Assembly: GCF_004348685.1 (NCBI RefSeq)
Contig: NZ_SMKO01000060.1
Coordinates: forward strand, 1 to 47,812
Direction of reading: 5' to 3'
From: Nonomuraea deserti
GTDB lineage: Bacteria; Actinomycetota; Actinomycetes; Streptosporangiales; Streptosporangiaceae
Length of the DNA stretch: 47,812 bases
Shown here: piece by piece, positions 14,642 through 23,107 of the stretch
How the letters are laid out: the number at the start of each line of letters is the position of its first letter
Position numbering within the stretch: the first letter of the stretch is position 1
The notes under the pieces: generated by a model
The model's database searches: none
What the model saw: the letters and a program-made list of their open reading frames with translations, nothing else
What the model was told of the DNA's origin: nothing
Position numbers and translations under genes: made by a program

Positions 14642-15760
14642 ATGACCCTTATTGATCCGCCGCCGGTGCCCATCGTGGCAACCGACGCAGAGGACCAGCC
14701 CGAGCGCACGCCGGCGTTGGAGGCTTTGTACCGCGGGTTCGAGTCGGAGCTGCTGATCCCGCTGTGGACGCAAATCGGTGACCTGATGCCGCTTTCGCCC
14801 CGGTCGAGGGCCGTGCCGCATCTGTGGCGATGGAACCGGCTGTTGCCGCTGGCCGAGCAGGCGGGTGAGCTGGTGCCGGTGGGCCGCGGCGGCGAGCGCC
14901 GGGCCATCGCGCTGGCCAACCCGGGGCTCGGCGGCCGGCCGTTCGCCACCCCGACGCTGTGGGCGGCGATCCAGTACCTCAACCCGGGTGAGGACGCCCC
15001 GGTGCACCGTCACACCCAGAACGCCTTCCGCTTCGTCGTGGAGGGTGAGGGCGTCTGGACGGTGGTGGACGGCGACCCGGTCGCGATGCGCCGCGGAGAC
15101 TTCCTGCCCCAGGCCGGCTGGCACTGGCACGGCCACCACAACGTCACCGATCGGCCGATGGCCTGGATCGACGGCCTGGACATCCCGTTCCAGTATTTCG
15201 CGGACTCGACGTTCTTCGAGTACGGCCCTGACCAGGTGGAGACCCGCGAGGCCCCCGACCGCTCCCGCTCCGAGCGCCTGTGGGGACATCCGGGGCTGCG
15301 GCCCCTCACCCACCTCCAGCCGACCCCCGCCACCCCGCTTCTGGCCTACCGCTGGGAGCACACCGACCGCGCGCTGAGCGAGCAGCTCGCCCTGGAGGCC
15401 GAGGGCTACCGCGCCACGGTCGAGCCCGGCCACGCCGCCGTCCGCTACGTCAACCCGACCACGGGCGGCGACGTCATGCCGACCCTGCGCACCGACTTCC
15501 ACCGGCTCGCGCCCGGCACGGCCACCGCCGCCACGCGAGAGGTCGGGTCGTCGGTCTACCAGGTGTTCGAGGGCACGGGCGAGATCACCGTGGCCGAGCA
15601 CACCTGGCGCGTCGAGCGCGGCGATCTGTTCGTGGTGCCGTCGTGGCAGCCGCTGACGCTGGCCACCGAGGACGGCCTGGACCTGTTCAGGTTCAGCGAC
15701 ACACCGATCTTCGAGCGCCTGCACCAGCACCGCGTCCAGACCGAGGGGGAGCGACCATGA
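14642..15760 (+). CDS. Gentisate 1,2-dioxygenase (bicupin)
   Basis: 372 residues from the ATG at 14642, preceded by AGGGTGGGG; a GTG at 14633 is a weaker alternative. The first cupin carries the iron ligands in the segment EDAPVHRHTQNAFRFVVEG (His-x-His) and the downstream GWHWHGHHN. The second cupin (about residues 280-350) is degenerate for metal, as usual in this family. The length is typical. The enzyme opens gentisate (2,5-dihydroxybenzoate) between C1 and C2 to maleylpyruvate. The next three genes encode the remaining steps, which makes the assignment strong. It overlaps the hydrolase gene by four bases. Confidence 0.9.
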   Translation: MTLIDPPPVPIVATDAEDQPERTPALEALYRGFESELLIPLWTQIGDLMPLSPRSRAVPHLWRWNRLLPLAEQAGELVPVGRGGERRAIALANPGLGGRPFATPTLWAAIQYLNPGEDAPVHRHTQNAFRFVVEGEGVWTVVDGDPVAMRRGDFLPQAGWHWHGHHNVTDRPMAWIDGLDIPFQYFADSTFFEYGPDQVETREAPDRSRSERLWGHPGLRPLTHLQPTPATPLLAYRWEHTDRALSEQLALEAEGYRATVEPGHAAVRYVNPTTGGDVMPTLRTDFHRLAPGTATAATREVGSSVYQVFEGTGEITVAEHTWRVERGDLFVVPSWQPLTLATEDGLDLFRFSDTPIFERLHQHRVQTEGERP

Positions 15761-16581
15761 GACTGGCCACCGTCCGCACCGCCGGGGGCACCCGCGCGGC
15801 CAAGGTCACCGGCGGCGGGTACGTGGACCTCGGGCTGCCCGACGTGGGGGCCCTGCTGGCCCACGAGGACTGGCCCGAGCTGGCCGCCCGCGCCGACGGG
15901 CCGGCCCTGCAGGCCGGCGACCTGGCGCCCGTCGTACCGCGGCCGGGCAAGATCCTGTGCGTCGGGCTCAACTACCGCACGCACATCCTGGAGATGGGCC
16001 GGGAGCTGCCGGACCATCCCACGTTGTTCGCCAAGTTCGCCGAGGCCCTGATCGGCCCGCGCGACGACGTCCAGCTCGCGCCCGAGTCCTCGGCCGTGGA
16101 CTGGGAGGCCGAGCTGGCCCTGGTGATCGGCGCCACGGTGCGCCGGGCCTCACCGGAGGAGGCGGCGGCCGCCATCGCCGGGTTCACCGTCATGAACGAC
16201 GTCACCATGCGCGACTGGCAGTTCCGCACCAAGGAGTGGCTGCAGGGCAAGACTTTCGAGGGCACCACGCCGCTCGGCCCCGTGCTGGTCACACCCGACG
16301 AGCTGCCCGGCGGCGTACGCCCGGCGCTGCCGATCCGCTGCCTCGTGGACGGCGAGCAGACGCAGCTGGCCGACACCGCTGACCTGGTCTTCGATCCCGT
16401 GGACCTGGTCAGGTACGCGTCCACGATCATGACTCTGCGCCCTGGCGACGTCATCGCCACGGGCACCCCCGGCGGCGTCGGCCACGCCCGCACGCCTCCG
16501 CGCTATCTGACCGACGGCGTCACCTTGGTGACGGAGGTCGAGGGCGTCGGCCGCCTGGAGAACACCGCGAGGACGGCATGA
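15757..16581 (+). CDS. Fumarylpyruvate hydrolase (FAH family)
   Basis: 274 residues. The FAH-fold signatures are present: KILCVGLNYRTHILEMG at the domain start, the metal-binding VDWEAELALVIG (E-x-E), and DVTMRDWQFRTKEW in the middle. The ending GDVIATGTPGGVGHARTPP is the family hallmark. In a gentisate cluster the enzyme splits fumarylpyruvate into fumarate and pyruvate; direct hydrolysis of maleylpyruvate is less likely because an isomerase is encoded next. Overlaps of four bases on both sides indicate one transcript. Confidence 0.88.
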   Translation: MRLATVRTAGGTRAAKVTGGGYVDLGLPDVGALLAHEDWPELAARADGPALQAGDLAPVVPRPGKILCVGLNYRTHILEMGRELPDHPTLFAKFAEALIGPRDDVQLAPESSAVDWEAELALVIGATVRRASPEEAAAAIAGFTVMNDVTMRDWQFRTKEWLQGKTFEGTTPLGPVLVTPDELPGGVRPALPIRCLVDGEQTQLADTADLVFDPVDLVRYASTIMTLRPGDVIATGTPGGVGHARTPPRYLTDGVTLVTEVEGVGRLENTARTA

Positions 16582-17171
16582 GCACGCGCGCATGGATGGA
16601 TCTGGGCACCGAGTTGTTCCTGCGCACCGTGGACAGCCTGGACGACGCCCAGCTCTCCGAGCCGTCGGCACTGCCCGGCTGGAACCGGCGGCACGTCGTC
16701 GCTCACGTCCACGGCAACGCCGAGGCGCTGCGCCGGTTGGTCAGCTGGGCCGCCACCGGGGTGGAACGGCGCATGTACGCCGGCGCGCGCCAGCGGGCCG
16801 AGGAGATCGAATCCATCTCGGCGTTGCCCGCCGGCACCCTGCGAGATCTGGTCGGGCAGTCGGCGCGGGACCTGGCGGCCGACATGGACCGGCTGCCTGA
16901 GCAGGCGTGGAACACCCTCGTGGTGACGGCCCGGGGCCGTACGATCCCGGCGGCCGAGATCGTCTGGATGCGCACCCGCGAGGTCACCGTGCATGCCGTG
17001 GACCTGGCCCACGGCGTCGGCTTCGCCGACCTGCCCGAGGAGATCAACGTCGCACTGATCGCGGACGCCCTGGACACGCACGCTCGCAGGAGCGGCGATG
17101 CCGCCGCCGGCCTGGCGGCATGGCTGACCGGCCGGAACGCGGAGCCGCCCGCGCTGGGGCCTTGGCTGTAG
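16578..17171 (+). CDS. Mycothiol-dependent maleylpyruvate isomerase
   Basis: 197 residues with a DinB-like four-helix metal-binding N-terminal domain. Metal ligands are visible as the His in RRHVVAHVHGNAEAL and the pair in REVTVHAVDLAHG. This is the MDMPI family, in which a zinc-bound mycothiol isomerises maleylpyruvate to fumarylpyruvate. It supports an actinobacterial, mycothiol-producing host. The family also contains enzymes of other mycothiol-linked reactions, but the place between the FAH hydrolase and the monooxygenase fixes the role here. Confidence 0.88.
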   Translation: MSTRAWMDLGTELFLRTVDSLDDAQLSEPSALPGWNRRHVVAHVHGNAEALRRLVSWAATGVERRMYAGARQRAEEIESISALPAGTLRDLVGQSARDLAADMDRLPEQAWNTLVVTARGRTIPAAEIVWMRTREVTVHAVDLAHGVGFADLPEEINVALIADALDTHARRSGDAAAGLAAWLTGRNAEPPALGPWL

Positions 17172-17194
17172 ACGAACGATTGGGGATGGTAACG

Positions 17195-18370
17195 ATGAAC
17201 GCTCCCACGGACGTCGTGGTGGCCGGAGGCGGCATCGGCGGGCTCGCCAACGCCTTCGCCCTGGCGTCGGCCGGGTTCACGGTTCAGGTCCTGGAACGGG
17301 CGCCCGAGTTCGCCGAGGTCGGGGCTGGCCTGCAGATGGCGCCCAACGCCACCCGCGTCCTCGCCGAGTGGGGCCTCCTGGACGAGGTGCTGGCGGCCGG
17401 GGTGAGGCCCCGGCGGCTGCTGTTCAAGGATGCCCTCGACGGCTCCGAGCTGACCCACCTCGCTCTGGACGAGGACTTCACCGGCCGCTACCACGCGCCG
17501 TACGTGGTCATTCATCGCAGCGACCTGCTCGAAATCCTGGCCCGCGCCTGCGAGCGCGCCGGGGTCGAGATGGTGCCGGGCTGCGAGGTCCACGACGTCG
17601 TGGACGGGCCGGACGCGGCCGTGGTCCGCAGCTCGCTCGGCCGGCACCGGGCGCGCCTGGTGCTCGTGGCCGACGGGCTGCACTCGCGGCTGCGGGCGCG
17701 CTTCAGCGACGACGAGCCGGTCTGCTCGGGTTACGTCGCCTACCGCGGCGCCGTCCCCGTCGAACGGCTCGGCCGCGCGCTGGATCCCGAGACGTCCTCC
17801 GACGTGGTCGTGCACGTCGGACCCGGCTGCCATCTCGTCCAGTACCCGCTGCGCCGGGGCGAGATCTACAACACCGTGGCCGTCTTCCGCTCCCCCGCCC
17901 ACGAGCGGGGGGAAGAGGACTGGGGCGGGCCCGAGGAGCTGGACGCGGCCTTCGCGTGGTGCTCTCCAGACGTTCGCGAGGGTCTGACGTCGTTGTGGCG
18001 CGACCGGCGCTGGCCGATGTACGACCGGCTGCCGATCGACAACTGGACGGACGGCCGGGTCGTGCTGACCGGCGACGCGGCCCATCCCATGCTGCAGTAC
18101 CTGGCTCAGGGGGCCTGCCAGGCGATCGAGGACGCGTACCACCTGACCGCCGAGCTCACCGCGGCCGGATGGTCCCGCTGGGCGGAGGCGCTCAAACGGT
18201 ACGAGGCGGAGCGGACCGCGCGCACCGCCTGGATCCAGGAGACGGCCCGGACATGGGGTGACATCTGGCACGTGGACGGCGTCGGCAGGCTGCTGCGCAA
18301 CGAGCTGTTCCGCCGCCGTGACCCCCGCGACTACACCTACATCGACGAGTTCTACGCCGTGCGGTCGTAG
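17195..18370 (+). CDS. FAD monooxygenase, probable 3-hydroxybenzoate 6-hydroxylase
   Basis: 391 residues from the ATG at 17195, with GGGGATGG five bases upstream; the in-frame ATG at 17186 lacks room for a ribosome-binding site. The FAD motif VVVAGGGIGGLANAFALA opens the protein, a DG motif follows (VADGLHSRLR), and the second FAD motif is LTGDAAHPMLQYLAQGACQ (key GD). This is the group A flavoprotein hydroxylase family (salicylate, 3-hydroxybenzoate). Within a gentisate operon the likely reaction is NADH-dependent para-hydroxylation of 3-hydroxybenzoate to gentisate. Salicylate 5-hydroxylation is an alternative but usually needs a multicomponent enzyme. Confidence 0.85.
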   Translation: MNAPTDVVVAGGGIGGLANAFALASAGFTVQVLERAPEFAEVGAGLQMAPNATRVLAEWGLLDEVLAAGVRPRRLLFKDALDGSELTHLALDEDFTGRYHAPYVVIHRSDLLEILARACERAGVEMVPGCEVHDVVDGPDAAVVRSSLGRHRARLVLVADGLHSRLRARFSDDEPVCSGYVAYRGAVPVERLGRALDPETSSDVVVHVGPGCHLVQYPLRRGEIYNTVAVFRSPAHERGEEDWGGPEELDAAFAWCSPDVREGLTSLWRDRRWPMYDRLPIDNWTDGRVVLTGDAAHPMLQYLAQGACQAIEDAYHLTAELTAAGWSRWAEALKRYEAERTARTAWIQETARTWGDIWHVDGVGRLLRNELFRRRDPRDYTYIDEFYAVRS

Positions 18371-18400
18371 GGCGCGGGGGCGAGGCCCGCCAGTCCCGGG

Positions 18401-20236
18401 TCAGAACGCCTCTTTGGGGACGTCCATCAGGCGGTTGTCCGTGGTCTCGACGATGCTGCGGTGGGCGTCCAGCAGCGGGAGCACGGTGACCGCGAAGAAC
18501 CGTGCGACCGCTGTCTTTCCCCGGTAGAAGTCGCGGTCGGCGGGGGAGAGATGCCCCTGGTCCAGCCGGCGGTGGGCCGTGGCAGCCTGCCGCAGGAGCA
18601 GGTAGCCGACCATGAGGTCACCCGCGCACATGAGCAGACGGGTGGTGTTCTGGCCGACCTTGTAGAGTTCGCGCGGGTCCTGCGTGCGGCGCCGGGCATG
18701 GGTGAGCATCGCGTCGGCCATGCCCGTGAAGGCGTCCCGGGCCCTCGATACGGCCTCCCGCTCGAGCCGCAGACGGTCGTCCCCGGCCAGGGTCTGCAGG
18801 AAGTCGCCGATCTCGGCCAGGACGACGTCGAGCGCCCGCCGGCCGTCTTTCGCGATCTTGCGGAAGAACAGGTCCTGGCCCTGGATCGCGGTGGTGCCCT
18901 CGTACAGGGTGTCGACCTTCGTGTCGCGCACATACTGCTCGAGGGGGTAGTCCTGGAGGTAGCCGGAGCCGCCGAGGGTCTGCAGGGCGTGGGCGAGTTG
19001 CTCGTAGGAGCGCTCCGAGCCGACGCCTTTGACGATCGGCAGCAGGAGCGCGTTGACGGCCCTGGCCGTGGTGACGTCGGAGCCCGCGTGCTCGCCGGCC
19101 GCCACCTCGTCCTGCCAGCCGGCGGTGTAGAGGACCAGCGCCCGCAGCCCTTCGGCGTAGGCCTTGTTCAGCATGAGGCTGCGCCGGACGTCGGGATGGC
19201 TGATGATGGCCACCTGAGGGGCGGACCTGTCGCCCAGCCGGGTGAGGTCCGCCGACTGGATCCGGGTTCGGGCGTGGTCCAGTGCGTGCAGATAGCCCGT
19301 CGACAGGGCCGCGACGGCCTTCACGCCGACGAGCATTCGGGTGTGCTCGATCACGTGGAACATCTGCGCGATGCCGTTGTGCGCGTCGCCGAGCAGGTAT
19401 CCGACGGCGGGCTCCCGCTCGCCGAACCGGAGCTCACAGGTGGTGGAGGCCTTGATCCCCATCTTGCGTTCGAGGTTGGTCACCTGCACGCCGTTGCGGC
19501 CGAGCGGCTCGCCGGTCCGGAGGTCGAACAGGAGCTTCGGCACGATGAAGAGCGACAGTCCCTTCGTGCCGGCCGCGCTGGCCCCTTCGGGGCGGGCCAG
19601 CACGAGGTGCACGATGTTCTCGGTGAGGTCGTGGTCGCCGGAGGTGATGAAGCGTTTGACCCCTTCGATGTGCCAGGTGCCGTCGTCCTGCCGCACGGCT
19701 TTCGTACGGCCGGCGCCGACGTCCGACCCGGCGTCCGCTTCGGTGAGCGCCATGGTGGAGCCCCAGCCCCGCTCGATCATGTGCGCGGCGATCCTGCGCT
19801 GTTCCGGAGTGCCCTCGCGGTGGACGACGCCGGCGAAGGGCACACCGGTGCCGTACAGGTGGGCCGCGGGGTTGGACCCGAGAAGCAGCTCGGCCACCGC
19901 CCAGACCAGCGTGCGGGGGGCGGCCACGCCGCCCAGCTCCGGCGGAGCCTCCAGCCGCCACCACTCCGCGGCGCGCAGGGCCGCGTAGGCCTTCTTCAGC
20001 GAGCCGGGCACCGTGACGCCGCCGGATTCGGGGGAGAAGACGGGAGGGTTGCGGTCGGCGTCCGAGAACGAGTCGGCCAGCGGCCCTTCGGCCAGCCGCG
20101 CCACTTCCGCGAGGACGTGCCGGCAGGCCTCGTGATCCAGATCGGGGGAGAGGGCGGAGCCGAGGAATCGGTCGATGCCCAGGATCTCGAACAGGTTGAA
20201 CTCGATGTCGCGGACATTGCTTCGGTAGTGGCTCAT
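18401..20236 (-). CDS. FadE5-like acyl-CoA dehydrogenase
   Basis: 611 residues, the same length as mycobacterial FadE5, and it opens in the same way (MSHYRSNVRDIEFNLFEILG). It has the extended N-terminal segment of this subgroup, then TMALTEADAGSDVGAGRT (FAD and substrate contact), IVPKLLFD, the substrate-binding loop near VIEHTRMLVGV, and LGGSGYLQDYPLEQYVRDTKVDTLYEGTT, key part YLQDYPLEQYVRD. The last catalytic stretch includes YEGTTAIQGQDL. FadE5 types oxidise a broad range of acyl-CoAs. It is the last gene of a leftward operon (SDR, amidohydrolase, MaoC, this gene) and lies 19 bases after MaoC. Confidence 0.92.
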   Translation of the reverse strand: MSHYRSNVRDIEFNLFEILGIDRFLGSALSPDLDHEACRHVLAEVARLAEGPLADSFSDADRNPPVFSPESGGVTVPGSLKKAYAALRAAEWWRLEAPPELGGVAAPRTLVWAVAELLLGSNPAAHLYGTGVPFAGVVHREGTPEQRRIAAHMIERGWGSTMALTEADAGSDVGAGRTKAVRQDDGTWHIEGVKRFITSGDHDLTENIVHLVLARPEGASAAGTKGLSLFIVPKLLFDLRTGEPLGRNGVQVTNLERKMGIKASTTCELRFGEREPAVGYLLGDAHNGIAQMFHVIEHTRMLVGVKAVAALSTGYLHALDHARTRIQSADLTRLGDRSAPQVAIISHPDVRRSLMLNKAYAEGLRALVLYTAGWQDEVAAGEHAGSDVTTARAVNALLLPIVKGVGSERSYEQLAHALQTLGGSGYLQDYPLEQYVRDTKVDTLYEGTTAIQGQDLFFRKIAKDGRRALDVVLAEIGDFLQTLAGDDRLRLEREAVSRARDAFTGMADAMLTHARRRTQDPRELYKVGQNTTRLLMCAGDLMVGYLLLRQAATAHRRLDQGHLSPADRDFYRGKTAVARFFAVTVLPLLDAHRSIVETTDNRLMDVPKEAF

Positions 20237-20255
20237 CAGCTCGCCCTTCCGACGG

Positions 20256-20708
20256 TCAGTGGTAGTAGCGGAAGACTGGTTGGGCCACGCAGACGGGTTT
20301 GTCGACCCCGTCGGCGTGGATGGTCACGTTCAGCACGAGTTGCACGCCGCCGGCGATCTCCGTGACCTCGGCGATCCGCGCGTGCAACCGGATCTCGGCG
20401 TCGACGGGTACGGGCGCGGGGAAGCGGACCTTGTCGAGCCCGTAGTTCACCTTGGTGGTGGCGTCCTGGACGTCGAGCAGATCGCCCCACAGCGGGATGA
20501 CCAGGGACAGGGTCAGGTAGCCGTGGGCGATGGTGGTGCCGAAGGGGCCGGCGGCGGCCGCGACGGGATCCACGTGGATCCACTGGCGGTCGCCTGTCGC
20601 TTCGGCGAAGAGGTCGATGCGTTTCTGATCGACGGTGAGAGACGTGCTGTATCCGAGATCCTGGCCGACCAGGCCGGGGAGTTCGGAAACGGTGACGGTT
20701 CTGGTCAT
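20256..20708 (-). CDS. MaoC family (R)-enoyl-CoA hydratase
   Basis: 150 residues, one hot-dog domain. The hydratase motif is in DLFAEATGDRQWIHVDP, which supplies the catalytic Asp and His, followed by FGTTIAHGYLTLSL. This is the actinobacterial stand-alone MaoC-like group. It would hydrate the enoyl-CoA made by the FadE5-like enzyme, and the SDR upstream could oxidise the resulting hydroxyacyl-CoA. It starts 13 bases after the amidohydrolase stop. Confidence 0.88.
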   Translation of the reverse strand: MTRTVTVSELPGLVGQDLGYSTSLTVDQKRIDLFAEATGDRQWIHVDPVAAAAGPFGTTIAHGYLTLSLVIPLWGDLLDVQDATTKVNYGLDKVRFPAPVPVDAEIRLHARIAEVTEIAGGVQLVLNVTIHADGVDKPVCVAQPVFRYYH

Positions 20709-20721
20709 GGAGGATCTCCGA

Positions 20722-21600
20722 TCACTGCGGCAGGCCGAGCAGACGGCCCGCGTTCTCCTTGAGGATCTTGGGGCGGACCTCGGGCTTGATGTCGAGCCGG
20801 TCGAAATCGGCGATCCACCGATCCGGTGTGATGAGGGGGAAATCCGACCCGAAGAGCACCTTGTCCTTCAGCAGCGTGTTCGCGTAGCGGACGAGGTTGG
20901 GCGGGAAATACTTGGGCGACCAGCCTGAGAGGTCGATCCACACGTTGGACTTGTGGGTGGCGACCGCCAAGGCCTCGTCCTGCCAGGGGAACGACGGGTG
21001 CGCCAGCACGATCTGCAGATCGGGGAAGGCGGCGGCGACCTCGTCGAGGAGCATCGGGTTGGACAGGCCGAGCCGAATGCCGCCGCCTCCGGGGAGCCCG
21101 GCTCCGATCCCGGTCTGACCGGTGTGGAAGACGGCCGGGACACCGAGTGCGGCGATGGCCTCGTACAGAGGGAAGACCGCGTGGTCGGTCGGGTCGAAGC
21201 CCTGCAGGCTGGGGTGGAACTTGAAGCCGCGTACGCCGTGCTCGCCGACCAGCCGGGCGGCGGCGGCGACGCCCGCCCTGCCGCGGGAGGGGTCGATGCT
21301 GGCGAAGGGGATGAGCACGTCGGGGTGCCGCGCCGCCGCCTGGGCCACGTATTCGTTGCTGATGGGAGGGTGGCCGGTGGCCCCTTGGTGATCGACGGTG
21401 AAGACGACCGCGGCCATGTTGCGGTCGCGGTAGGTCTGGGCGATCTCGTCCACCGTCGGCGTGCGATGGTCCGACCTGAAGTAGGCGGCGGAGGCCTCCA
21501 TCAGCTCGCCGCCGAGGGAGGGATGACCTTCGTCGTCCACCTCCACGTGCACGTGCACGTCTATGGCGGTGAGCGAGGCGAGGCTGATCGGCTGTGTCAT
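20722..21600 (-). CDS. Amidohydrolase-2 family metal-dependent hydrolase/decarboxylase
   Basis: 292 residues, a TIM-barrel amidohydrolase of the ACMSD/aromatic decarboxylase branch. Visible metal ligands: H-x-H in AIDVHVHVEVD, the His in GVRGFKFHPSLQG, the His in IVLAHPSFPWQDEA, and the Asp in KVLFGSDFPLITPDRW. Enzymes of this branch decarboxylate or hydrolyse ring acids and lactones. Within a beta-oxidation operon it could remove a carboxyl or open a ring lactone before or after CoA ligation; the real substrate is unknown. It overlaps the SDR gene by four bases. Confidence 0.85.
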   Translation of the reverse strand: MTQPISLASLTAIDVHVHVEVDDEGHPSLGGELMEASAAYFRSDHRTPTVDEIAQTYRDRNMAAVVFTVDHQGATGHPPISNEYVAQAAARHPDVLIPFASIDPSRGRAGVAAAARLVGEHGVRGFKFHPSLQGFDPTDHAVFPLYEAIAALGVPAVFHTGQTGIGAGLPGGGGIRLGLSNPMLLDEVAAAFPDLQIVLAHPSFPWQDEALAVATHKSNVWIDLSGWSPKYFPPNLVRYANTLLKDKVLFGSDFPLITPDRWIADFDRLDIKPEVRPKILKENAGRLLGLPQ

Positions 21601-22514
21601 GCGCGCTTCCCCTCGGGCTGGGGGATCGGCTCCCCTACGGACTGGACATGAGGGCCGAACGCCGTCGGCCAGGTCTCGGCCAGCGCGTCGGCGCTCCAGC
21701 CGTCGTCGGCGAATGCGCTGACGATCTGCTGCGGATGGGACCAGAGGCTGACCCGGTCGCCGCCGACGCCGATGGCCTGCCCGGTGATGTCGGCCGCGGC
21801 GTCCGAGGCGAGGAACGTCACCACGCCGGCGGCGTCCGAGGGCGTTCCGAGGGCGAGGGCTCTGCGCGCGAAGGGCGTCAGCTTCTCGCCCCGGTCCAGC
21901 GCCTCGATGTGCGTGCGCAGGAAGGGCACCGTCCTGGTCATCTCGGTGGCGGCCACCGGGATGACCGCGTTGACGGTGATGCCGGCCCGGGCGAGTTCCA
22001 TGGCCCACGTGCGGACCATGCCGACGATGCCGGCCTTGGCCGCGGCGTAGTTGGTCTGGCCGAAGGTGCCGCGCTGGCCGGTCGGCGAGCCGACACAGAT
22101 GATGCGCCCTCCGTCGCCTTGCTCGCGCATGCGTACGGCCGCCGCGCGGGCGCAGGTGAAGGTGCCGCGAAGGTGGACGTGGACGACGGTGTCGAAGTCC
22201 TCGTCGCTCATCTTCCACAACACCGTGTCACGCAGGACTCCGGCGTTGGCGACCATGATGTCGAGGCGCCCGAAGGCGGAGACCGCGCGGTCGACGAGCG
22301 CTTGGGCGGCTTCGCCGGTGCCGACCGCGGCGGCCTGGGCGACGGCGGTGCCACCGGCCTGGCCGATCGCCTCGGCCACGGCCACGGCCGCCGCCTCGTC
22401 GATGTCGTTGACCACCACGTGCGCCCCTGCGGCGGCCAGGTCCTTGGCGTAGGCCAGTCCCAGCCCGCGCCCGGCGCCGGTGACCACAGCCACTTTTCCT
22501 CTCAGATCGGCCAT
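21597..22514 (-). CDS. SDR family dehydrogenase, probable hydroxyacyl-CoA type
   Basis: 305 residues. TGAGRGLGLAYAKDLA binds the nucleotide, NAGVLRD is the structural NAG motif, the catalytic serine is in CVGSPTGQRG, and YAAAKAG gives the Tyr/Lys pair. The C-terminal extension (about 40 residues beyond GQAIGVGGDRVSLW) is typical of the hydroxyacyl-CoA dehydrogenase-like SDRs related to the MFE-2 dehydrogenase part. It is the first gene of the leftward operon and is divergent from the MarR gene across a control region with an inverted repeat. Confidence 0.88.
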   Translation of the reverse strand: MADLRGKVAVVTGAGRGLGLAYAKDLAAAGAHVVVNDIDEAAAVAVAEAIGQAGGTAVAQAAAVGTGEAAQALVDRAVSAFGRLDIMVANAGVLRDTVLWKMSDEDFDTVVHVHLRGTFTCARAAAVRMREQGDGGRIICVGSPTGQRGTFGQTNYAAAKAGIVGMVRTWAMELARAGITVNAVIPVAATEMTRTVPFLRTHIEALDRGEKLTPFARRALALGTPSDAAGVVTFLASDAAADITGQAIGVGGDRVSLWSHPQQIVSAFADDGWSADALAETWPTAFGPHVQSVGEPIPQPEGKRA

Positions 22515-22583
22515 TGGCTCGCTTTCGTTGTCGCTGGTGTCGTTGAGTCTGGGCTGGACCGTACGCGGAAATAGATGATAATG

Positions 22584-22610
22584 TCAATGATTGAATAGTT
22601 CGATCATTGA
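22584..22610. promoter_or_regulatory. MarR-type operator between divergent catabolic operons
   Basis: TCAATGAT (22584-22591) and ATCATTGA (22603-22610) are perfect inverted repeats with an 11-base spacer. A direct repeat ATTGAATA (22590-22597, 22606-22613) overlaps them. The AT-rich patch stands out in GC-rich DNA and lies between the SDR and MarR start codons. Confidence 0.7.
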
Positions 22611-22633
22611 ATACCTCCGACGAGAGGGTCGCC

Positions 22634-23107
22634 GTGAGTGGACAAGACGACGGGCTGCTTGATGACACCGGGTTTCTGCTGGCACACGCCAGCGGGGTGA
22701 TCGTGCGCATGACCAACGCCAGGCTCGCCCCCCTCGACCTGCGGGTCCGTCACTACTCCGTCCTGGCGCTGGTGTGCGACCGCGACGGACTGTCCCAACG
22801 CGACATCGCCGAGTTCCTCGGCATGGATCCCAGTCCGGTGGTGTCGCTCGTCGACGCGCTGGAGACCAGGGGCCTGGTCGTGCGGCTTCCCCACCCGGCG
22901 GACCGCCGGGCACGTGAGGTGACGGCCACCTCCGAGGGGCGCGCCATGCGGGACCGCGCGCGGGCCGAGGTCGCCGCGGCACGCCAGGAGTTCCTGGCGC
23001 GGCTGACGCCCGGCGAGCAGGCCCACCTGCTCGCCATCCTCAGAAACCTGACCCTCGACGGCTCTGACCAGGGCCGCCCGGACACGGTGGCGACCTCGGA
23101 TGCTTAA
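22634..23107 (+). CDS. MarR family regulator
   Basis: 157 residues from the GTG at 22634, which has GAGAGGG six bases upstream; a TTG at 22607 lies inside the operator and is not likely. The winged helix contains LSQRDIAEFLGMDPSPVVSLVDALE (key part AEFLGMDPSPVVSLVDAL) and a wing LPHPADRRAREVTATSEG, split here as LPHPADRRAREV and TATSEG. MarR proteins usually repress and release DNA on binding a phenolic or CoA-linked ligand. The gene overlaps the acyl-CoA ligase by eight bases and faces the SDR operon, so it probably controls both. Confidence 0.88.
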   Translation: MSGQDDGLLDDTGFLLAHASGVIVRMTNARLAPLDLRVRHYSVLALVCDRDGLSQRDIAEFLGMDPSPVVSLVDALETRGLVVRLPHPADRRAREVTATSEGRAMRDRARAEVAAARQEFLARLTPGEQAHLLAILRNLTLDGSDQGRPDTVATSDA

